Assembly: GCF_020886775.1 (NCBI RefSeq)
Contig: NZ_AP024525.1
Location: 186,001-250,000 of the forward strand
DNA from: Sinomonas cyclohexanicum
GTDB lineage: Bacteria > Actinomycetota > Actinomycetes > Actinomycetales > Micrococcaceae
Length of the DNA: 64,000 nucleotides
Reading direction: 5' to 3'
This document shows, piece by piece, positions 58,832 to 64,000 of this stretch; position 1 is the first letter of the stretch, and each line of letters opens with the position of its first letter. Position numbers and translations under genes: made by a program. The notes under the pieces were generated by a model. The model made no database searches and was not told the origin of the DNA. It saw nothing but the letters and a program-made list of their open reading frames with translations.

Positions 58832-59794
58832 ATGACCGACAAGATCCGCGTCGCAGTCGTCGGCGCCAACGGCGCCTTCGGCATGAAGCACCTCGACGGA
58901 CTGAAGAACATCGAGGACGCCGAGGTGACCGTCGTCAGCGCCACATCGCAGGAGAAGGCGGACGGTGTGGCCGCGAAGTACGGCGTGGCGAACGCCGTCG
59001 TCGGGCTGGACGCCGTGCTCGAGCGCGACGACGTCGACGCCGTCATCCTCGCCACCCCCACCGGATTGCACGCGTCGCAGACCCAGGCGGTGCTCAAGGC
59101 CGGCAAGCACGTCCAGGTCGAGATCCCGCTCGCCGATTCCCTCGCCGACGCCGAGGCGACGCTCGCCGCAGCCGAGGCCGCAGACGCGTCAGGGCGTGTC
59201 GCTATGGTCGGGCACACCCGGCGCTTCAACCCGTCGCACCAGCTCGTGCACAACCGGATCGCCGCCGGTGAGTTCAACGTGCAGCAGATGGACGTCCAGA
59301 CGTACTTCTTCCGCCGCACGAACACGAACGCCAAGGGCGAGGCCCGCTCGTGGACCGACCACCTGCTGTGGCACCACGCCGCGCACACGGTGGACCTGTT
59401 CGCCTACCAGGCGGGCAAGATCGTCCAGGCGAACGCCATCCAGGGCCCGATCCACCCCGAGCTCGGCATCGCCATGGACATGTCGATCCAGCTCAAGAGC
59501 GAGACCGGCGCGATCTGCACGCTGTCGCTGTCCTTCAACAACGACGGCCCGTTCGGCACGTTCTTCCGCTACATCGGCGACACCGCGACCTACATCGCGC
59601 GCTACGACGACCTGTACAACGGCAAGGACGAGCAGATCGACGTCTCGAAGGTCGCCGTGAGCATGAACGGCATCGAGCTGCAGGACCGCGAGTTCGTCAG
59701 CGCGATCCGCGAGGGTCGAGAGCCGAACTCCTCGATCCGCCAGGTCATCGACTGCTACCGCGTGCTCGGTGCTCTCGAGGAGCAGCTCGCATGA
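58832..59794 (+). CDS. ligC: 4-carboxy-2-hydroxymuconate-6-semialdehyde dehydrogenase
   Basis: A 320-residue Gfo/Idh/MocA protein: VAVVGANGAFGMKHLDGLKNI (NADP Rossmann), ILATPTGLHASQTQAVLKAGKHVQVEIPLADS, and RSWTDHLLWHHAAHTVDLFAYQ, the LigC-type active-site block. It oxidises the cyclic hemiacetal of CHMS to 2-pyrone-4,6-dicarboxylate. AAAAGGAG precedes the ATG. The stop overlaps the aldo/keto reductase start (ATGA). Confidence 0.94.
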   Translation: MTDKIRVAVVGANGAFGMKHLDGLKNIEDAEVTVVSATSQEKADGVAAKYGVANAVVGLDAVLERDDVDAVILATPTGLHASQTQAVLKAGKHVQVEIPLADSLADAEATLAAAEAADASGRVAMVGHTRRFNPSHQLVHNRIAAGEFNVQQMDVQTYFFRRTNTNAKGEARSWTDHLLWHHAAHTVDLFAYQAGKIVQANAIQGPIHPELGIAMDMSIQLKSETGAICTLSLSFNNDGPFGTFFRYIGDTATYIARYDDLYNGKDEQIDVSKVAVSMNGIELQDREFVSAIREGREPNSSIRQVIDCYRVLGALEEQLA

Positions 59795-60771
59795 GCTTGG
59801 CCCTTCCGAAGATCGGCCTCGGCTGCATGTCGCTGAGCCACGCCTACGGCGTGCCTCCGACGGTTGAGGACGGTCTGGCCTTCCTGCGCACGGCGCTCGA
59901 TGAGGGCGTGCGGATGCTCGACACCGCCACGCTCTACGGCGGCGGCCGCAACGAGGAGCTGGTCGGGCAGGCGATCGCCGGCCGCCGCGACGAGGTGCTG
60001 CTCGCCAGCAAGTGCGGGATGGCGATGGTCGACGGGGTCAAGAGGATCGATGGGCGACCCGAGACGCTCCGTGCCCAGGTGGACGCCTCGCTCGGGCGCC
60101 TCGGCGTGGACCACATCGACCTCTACTACCTGCACCGCTGGGACAAGCAGGTGCCCATCGGCGAGAGCGTCGGCGCGCTGGCCGAGATGGTGGCGGCCGG
60201 CAAGATCGGTGCCATCGGGCTCTCGGAGGTGTCCGTGCAGCGTCTGCGCGAGGCGCAGGCGGCCGCCCCGATCGCCGCGGTGCAGAACGAGTACTCGCTG
60301 TGGAGCCGCAACCCCGAGCTGGGCATGCTCGAGGCGACCCGCGAGAGCGGCGTCGCGCTCGTGGCGTTCTCGCCGCTCGCGCGCGGATTCCTCAGCGACG
60401 GCTTCGAGGACCCGGCCGAGTTCGCGCCCAAGGACATCCGGCGGGGGATGCCGCGGTTCCAGCCGGAGCACTGGGCCGCCAACGCGTCGCTGCTCCCGCA
60501 GTGGCGGGCGCTCGCCGCGGAGGCCGGCTGCACCCCGGGGCAGCTCGCCCTCGCGTGGGTGCTCTCCCGGGGCGACCACGTGGTGCCCATCCCGGGCACG
60601 ACCCGCGTGGATCACCTCCGCGAGAACCAGGCCGCCGCGGACCTCTCGGTCCATGCGGACCTGCTCGCCCGCGCGGGCGAGCTCATCGGCACGTCCACCG
60701 TGTCTGGTCCGCGCTACGCGGAGGCCGCGTCCCGCGAGGTCGACGCCGAGTCCTTCGAGGATGCCGCGTGA
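59791..60771 (+). CDS. aldo/keto reductase
   Basis: A 326-residue AKR: GLGCMSLSHAYGVPP, the catalytic Asp/Tyr region RMLDTATLYGGGRNEELVGQAI, LLASKCGM with the Lys, and DLYYLHRWDKQVPIGESVGALAEMVAAGKIGAIGLSE with the His. It belongs to the YajO/IolS-type branch. Translationally coupled to ligC and to the next gene. It is not a known step of the protocatechuate pathway; it may reduce or oxidise an upstream aromatic aldehyde, or handle semialdehyde by-products. Confidence 0.85.
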   Translation: MSLALPKIGLGCMSLSHAYGVPPTVEDGLAFLRTALDEGVRMLDTATLYGGGRNEELVGQAIAGRRDEVLLASKCGMAMVDGVKRIDGRPETLRAQVDASLGRLGVDHIDLYYLHRWDKQVPIGESVGALAEMVAAGKIGAIGLSEVSVQRLREAQAAAPIAAVQNEYSLWSRNPELGMLEATRESGVALVAFSPLARGFLSDGFEDPAEFAPKDIRRGMPRFQPEHWAANASLLPQWRALAAEAGCTPGQLALAWVLSRGDHVVPIPGTTRVDHLRENQAAADLSVHADLLARAGELIGTSTVSGPRYAEAASREVDAESFEDAA

Positions 60772-61472
60772 GGGCGATCTCCTCGATGGCCACCCGCCAC
60801 GTGCTCGCTGACCTGGGGGCGGCGGCCGTGGCGGCCGGCCTGCCCGCGGTGGAGCTCGAATCGGTCGGCGGCGTGGATGCCACCAAGCGCGTCGCGGGCG
60901 GTGAGCAGTTCGATCTAGTGTTCCTCGCCCAGGGCGCGCTCCAGCGCCTCGCCGGGGATGGGCACGTCGAAGCCGGGTCCGTGACGCCGCTCATGCTCTC
61001 CCAGGTCGCGGTGGCCGTCCCCTCGGGCTCGGACGCGCCCGCGACGCACGACGGCGCGGACGCCTTCCCGGACGCGGCAGGCCTCCGTGCGGCGCTCAAG
61101 CAGGCGGGCCGCATCGGCTACTCGACCGGGCCCAGCGGGGTCGCGCTCGTGAAGATGATCGACGGCTGGGGGCTGGGGGAGGAGCTCGGGGAGCGGCTCG
61201 TCCAGGCCCGCCCGGGCATTCCGGTGGCCCGCTCGCTCGCGGAGGGCGAGGTGGACCTCGGCTTCCAGCAGCTCAGCGAGCTCGTGGGGCAGCCGGGCGT
61301 CCGCATCCTCGGGGTGCTGCCCGCCGACTGCGCGATCGACACCGTCTTCGGCGGGGCGGTCGCGTCGGCGTCGGGCGACCGTGACGGTGCGCTCGACGTG
61401 CTGCGGTTCCTCGCCTCGGAGGCCGCTGCCCCGATCATCACGGCGCACAGCTTCGCGCCGGTTGCCTCCTAG
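60768..61472 (+). CDS. periplasmic-binding-protein-like (ModA/AcfC-type) protein without signal peptide
   Basis: A 234-residue type-2 PBP-like protein: AVELESVGGVDATKRVAGGEQFDLVFLAQGALQRLAGDGHVEAGSVTPLMLSQVAVAVPSGSD, GRIGYSTGPSGVALVKMIDGWG, ARSLAEGEVDLGFQQLSELVG, FLASEAAAPIITAHSFAP. This is the molybdate-binding-protein pattern, but it starts almost directly at the domain with no export signal. GTG start overlapping the AKR stop. Similar signal-less genes accompany aromatic meta-cleavage operons; an isomerase or ligand-sensing role is possible. ATHDGADAF (residues about 92-100) is encoded by a palindrome-core copy. Confidence 0.78.
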   Translation: MRAISSMATRHVLADLGAAAVAAGLPAVELESVGGVDATKRVAGGEQFDLVFLAQGALQRLAGDGHVEAGSVTPLMLSQVAVAVPSGSDAPATHDGADAFPDAAGLRAALKQAGRIGYSTGPSGVALVKMIDGWGLGEELGERLVQARPGIPVARSLAEGEVDLGFQQLSELVGQPGVRILGVLPADCAIDTVFGGAVASASGDRDGALDVLRFLASEAAAPIITAHSFAPVAS

Positions 61473-61484
61473 CGCACAACGTTC

Positions 61485-61520
61485 GCGGACGACGGCGGGT
61501 GCCCACCCGCCGTCGTCCGC
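61485..61520. repeat. dispersed palindrome, copy D5 (bidirectional terminator)
   Basis: Perfect 17-bp arms around CC between the convergent lig operon and response regulator. Thirty bases are identical to copy D2. Confidence 0.75.
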
Positions 61521-61541
61521 TCGCGTCTGTGCTCCGGCGGC

Positions 61542-62192
61542 TCAGTCCTGGCTCAGGTACTGCATGACGGCGAGCACGCGCCGGTGGGAGTCGGCGTCGA
61601 CGGGCAGGCGGAGGGCGTCGTAGATGTTCGAGGTGTGCGCCACGACGGCCTTCTCGCTCAGGAAGAGCTCGGCCGCGATCCGCGCGTTGCTCTTGCCCTC
61701 GGCCATGAGCGCGAGGACCTCCTGCTGCCGCGGTGTGAGGCCTTGGACGGCGCTGTCCGAGTGCTTGGCCCGCGCGAGCATGACCGCCACGACGTCCGGG
61801 TCCAGCGCGGTCCCGCCGGCCGCGACGTTACGCAGGTCGGCGAGGAACGAGTCCACGTTCGCTATCCGCTGCTTGAGCAGGTACCCGACGCGCCCGCCCG
61901 GGGAGGCGAGGAGCTCGCGCGCGTAGCGCCGCTGGACGTGCTGGGAGAGCACGACGACGGCCGTCGCCTCGTGCGCCTCGCGGATCCGCAGCGCGGCGAC
62001 GAGCCCCTCGTCGGTGTGGGTCGGGGGCATGCGGATGTCCGTGACCACGAGGTCGGGCAGCTGCTCGTCCACCGCGGCCACGAGGGCGGCCGCGTCCGGG
62101 GCCGCCGCGACCACGTCCATCCCGCCGTCCTCGAGCACGAGCTGTAGCCCGCGCCGCAGGAGGGCCTCGTCCTCGCCGATCACAACTCGCAT
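61542..62192 (-). CDS. NarL/LuxR-type response regulator
   Basis: A 216-residue regulator: receiver domain with the acidic pair E7/D8, phospho-acceptor Asp52 in DLVVTDIRMPP, and the Lys in YLLKQR near residue 111. A C-terminal LuxR HTH (LTPRQQEVLALMAEGKSNARIAAELFLSEKAVVAHTSNIYDAL) follows. Its start overlaps the kinase 3' end by 13 bases. Convergent with the lig operon; no evidence that it controls it. Confidence 0.92.
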   Translation of the reverse strand: MRVVIGEDEALLRRGLQLVLEDGGMDVVAAAPDAAALVAAVDEQLPDLVVTDIRMPPTHTDEGLVAALRIREAHEATAVVVLSQHVQRRYARELLASPGGRVGYLLKQRIANVDSFLADLRNVAAGGTALDPDVVAVMLARAKHSDSAVQGLTPRQQEVLALMAEGKSNARIAAELFLSEKAVVAHTSNIYDALRLPVDADSHRRVLAVMQYLSQD

Positions 62193-63955
62193 GGGAGCTC
62201 CACTCTCAGATGGGTGCCGCGGCCGGGCTCGCTGACGAGCTCGAGCCGGCCGGCCAGGACGTCGACCCGGTCCGCGAGGCCGCGCAGCCCGGCGCCGCCG
62301 TTCGGCGCGGCGGTGCCCACGCCGTCGTCGTGCACCTCAATGCGCAGGACGTCCCCGTCCAGCGCCAGGCGCACCGCGGCAGAGTCCGCCGCGGCGTGCT
62401 TGACGGTGTTGGTGAGCGCCTCCGCGACCACGAAGTACGCGGTGCTCTCTACCGCGCGCGGAAGGTCCCCGCGGCCGGGCGCCGGGCCCAGGTCGAGGCG
62501 CGTGGGGATGGGCATGCGGTCGGTGAGGTCCTCGACCGCCGCCCAGAGGCCCTGCTCCACGAGCCCCGCGGGCATGATGTTGTGCACGAGCTGGCGCAGG
62601 TCCGTCGCGGCGCTGTCGATCTCGCCGCGCAGCGCGGAGGCGCGCGCCTGGACCTCGTCGGCGGCCGCGCTGCCCACCCGCTGCGCCTCGAGCCCGAGGA
62701 GCACGAGCCGCATCTGGATGCCATCGTGCAGGTCCTGCGCGATCCGGCGCCGCTCCGAATCGATCGCGTTGACGAGTCGCTCGCGGGAGCGCTGGAGTTC
62801 GGCGTGGCTCGCGCGCAGCTCGGCGGTGAGGCGTTCGCGGTCGACGGCGATCGCCACCACCCGCCCCGCGGTCCGGACGAGCTCTCGGTCGCTGATCAGG
62901 GCGGAGTCGTACGTGATGGCGCCGACGGGTGCGCCGTGGACGTCGATGGGGACCGCGTCGCGGCCGGGCGGTTGCAGCGTGCCCGGCCCGTCCTCGACCG
63001 TGCGGCCCGCCGCATCCACGAAGACCTTGCGTTCGGGGACCCAGTAGGAGACGCGCAGGGACGGGTCGCCGAGCGTCGCGGCGAGGGCCGCGCCGACGTC
63101 CGGCCGGCCCACGCCGGGGAGCCCGAGCCACGTGCCGAGCTCCTCGATCTCGCCGGTGCGCGCAAACCCGCCCAGCAGCACTCCGAGGGCGAACGCGATG
63201 GGGATCCCGCCGAGGACCGCGAACTGGAGCGTGCCGCGCGCCGTCGGCGGGAGGTGCAGGAGGCCTTCGAGGAGCGCCGAGCTGAAGGGGATGAACAGCA
63301 CGGCGAGGAGGCCGTAGACGTAGACCGGGCCGAGCACGCGGCGCGGGCGCCGCCCCGCTCCGGCCCAGCGCCGCGCGAGCAGCACGGCCGTGGCGAGCAT
63401 GACCACGGCGCCCGCCACGCGCTGTACGACCGCGCCCGCGGAGGCGAGCCCGGGGAGGTCGGCGATGACGAGCCACGGCGCCGGGCCCTCTGGGGCGAAC
63501 AGGTACTGCGGGGCCTGCAGCAGCAGCGCCGTCCCGTACCCGGCGGCCACGGTGGCGACGGATGTCCGCCCCCGCAGCCTGCCGGAGGGGAACGCGTGCA
63601 ACAGGTGCACGGCGGCCGCGAGCAGGAGTGTGGAGCAGACCGCGCCGATCGTCTCAAGGGCCCGGACATCGGTGTTCAGGAGGTTGCCCAGGAACATCGC
63701 ACCGCCGGCGCCGACAATCAGGGCGCCCATGGCGTTGCTCGGCCGCCGCCCCCACGCGACGAGTCCGGTGCCGACGTACACGAGGAAGACGATCGGCAGC
63801 AGCACGAGCACTGTCGCGCCGGGCTCGTTCCATGGCATGAGCGCCGCGAGGACCACGGCAAGGAGTACCCCCGCGGCGGCCAGCGCCAGCAGCGACCGCC
63901 GGAACGACCGCACGAGCGGCGATCGCCGCGCAACCGACTGCATGTCCCCGATCAT
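62180..63955 (-). CDS. NarL-type sensor histidine kinase
   Basis: A 591-residue membrane kinase. Residues 1 to about 270 hold seven to eight hydrophobic segments (LLALAAAGVLLAVVLAAL, VLVLLPIVFLVYVGTGLVAW and others), then a GAF-like region. The HisKA_3 box is ERRRIAQDLHDG with His410; the HATPase_c domain (VVAEALTNTVKHA, DDGVG, GAGLRGLADRV) ends the protein. The sensing domain is transmembrane, suggesting a membrane or lipophilic signal. The pair resembles DesK/LiaS-like actinobacterial systems. Confidence 0.9.
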   Translation of the reverse strand: MIGDMQSVARRSPLVRSFRRSLLALAAAGVLLAVVLAALMPWNEPGATVLVLLPIVFLVYVGTGLVAWGRRPSNAMGALIVGAGGAMFLGNLLNTDVRALETIGAVCSTLLLAAAVHLLHAFPSGRLRGRTSVATVAAGYGTALLLQAPQYLFAPEGPAPWLVIADLPGLASAGAVVQRVAGAVVMLATAVLLARRWAGAGRRPRRVLGPVYVYGLLAVLFIPFSSALLEGLLHLPPTARGTLQFAVLGGIPIAFALGVLLGGFARTGEIEELGTWLGLPGVGRPDVGAALAATLGDPSLRVSYWVPERKVFVDAAGRTVEDGPGTLQPPGRDAVPIDVHGAPVGAITYDSALISDRELVRTAGRVVAIAVDRERLTAELRASHAELQRSRERLVNAIDSERRRIAQDLHDGIQMRLVLLGLEAQRVGSAAADEVQARASALRGEIDSAATDLRQLVHNIMPAGLVEQGLWAAVEDLTDRMPIPTRLDLGPAPGRGDLPRAVESTAYFVVAEALTNTVKHAAADSAAVRLALDGDVLRIEVHDDGVGTAAPNGGAGLRGLADRVDVLAGRLELVSEPGRGTHLRVELPCEL

Positions 63956-63977
63956 AGGGCGCCTCCCCCTCCTTCCC

Positions 63978-63995
63978 GTTGAGGGGTCATGTCCC
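63978..63995. repeat. interspersed element, copy 3 (GTTGAGGGGTCATGTCCC)
   Basis: Reverse complement GGGACATGACCCCTCAAC, one base different from the 6046 copy. A further GTTG at the window edge suggests a tandem copy continues outside. Confidence 0.45.
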
Positions 63996-64000
63996 CGTTG

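Noticed and set aside
1-64000. CRISPR arrays, tRNA, rRNA, prophage or transposase genes
   Set aside because: No regularly spaced repeats, no clover-leaf or rRNA-like sequence, and no integrase or transposase motifs were noticed in any frame.

Overview
The window is very GC-rich, densely packed actinobacterial DNA: GTG starts are common, gene overlaps of the ATGA/GTGA type are frequent, and regulators of the PaaX, IclR and MarR families abound. Gene content (a fused protocatechuate 4,5-dioxygenase, anthraniloyl-CoA enzymes, many flavin oxygenases) suggests a soil member of the Micrococcaceae (Arthrobacter/Sinomonas-like). The genus is an inference. Almost the whole window is devoted to catabolism of aromatic compounds. 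I see no phage, transposase, CRISPR array, rRNA or tRNA.

Region 1 (1-9.6 kb), alkyl/acyl-phenol module: the 5' end of an HpaB-type aromatic hydroxylase, an MHS-family transporter, a luciferase-like monooxygenase, a LysR regulator, a vanillyl-alcohol-oxidase-type flavoprotein, a 4-hydroxyacetophenone-type Baeyer-Villiger monooxygenase (BVMO) and an overlapping carboxylesterase. A 15-bp AT-rich element occurs in front of both the HpaB/MHS pair and the BVMO operon.

Region 2 (9.6-25.3 kb), tryptophan to anthraniloyl-CoA: tryptophan 2,3-dioxygenase, kynureninase, two PaaX-like regulators, a RidA deaminase, an FAH-family hydrolase, a cupin, two thioesterases, an anthranilate-type CoA ligase and a two-domain 2-aminobenzoyl-CoA monooxygenase/reductase. 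An MFS transporter, a metallo-beta-lactamase-fold hydrolase, a second cupin and an alpha/beta-hydrolase arylformamidase follow.

Region 3 (25.3-34.4 kb), possible second route into anthranilate or other aryl 2-oxo acids: a third PaaX, a TPP enzyme overlapping a cyclase-family (isatin hydrolase/arylformamidase-like) hydrolase, a divergent flavin reductase plus RutA-like monooxygenase, a frameshifted AraC regulator, and a second TPP enzyme downstream of an aromatic aminotransferase.

Region 4 (34.4-39 kb): a TipA-like MerR regulator, a TAT-exported phospholipase C and a secreted phosphoesterase (frameshifted).

Region 5 (39-47.1 kb): SDR, aldehyde dehydrogenase, MBL hydrolase, IclR regulator, a two-component cytochrome P450 (PDR-type reductase plus P450) and an MFS transporter. 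The MBL and MFS genes are paralogues of those in region 2.

Region 6 (47.1-53.7 kb): a repeat-rich 0.5-kb gap, a secreted aerolysin-like protein, an AAHS aromatic-acid transporter, a quinone oxidoreductase and a FUSC membrane protein (the last three each with one missing base), a MarR regulator and a nucleotidyltransferase-like protein.

Region 7 (53.7-61.5 kb), protocatechuate 4,5-cleavage operon: a LysR regulator divergent from ligJ-ligK-ligI-ligAB-ligC, an aldo/keto reductase and a signal-less periplasmic-binding-protein-like gene, giving a route from protocatechuate to pyruvate and oxaloacetate. A NarL-type two-component system closes the window.

Two window-wide patterns stand out. Five genes between 31 and 52 kb each lack exactly one base (assembly error or decay). 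Near-identical palindromes with a GCACGACGGC core sit at many gene ends.
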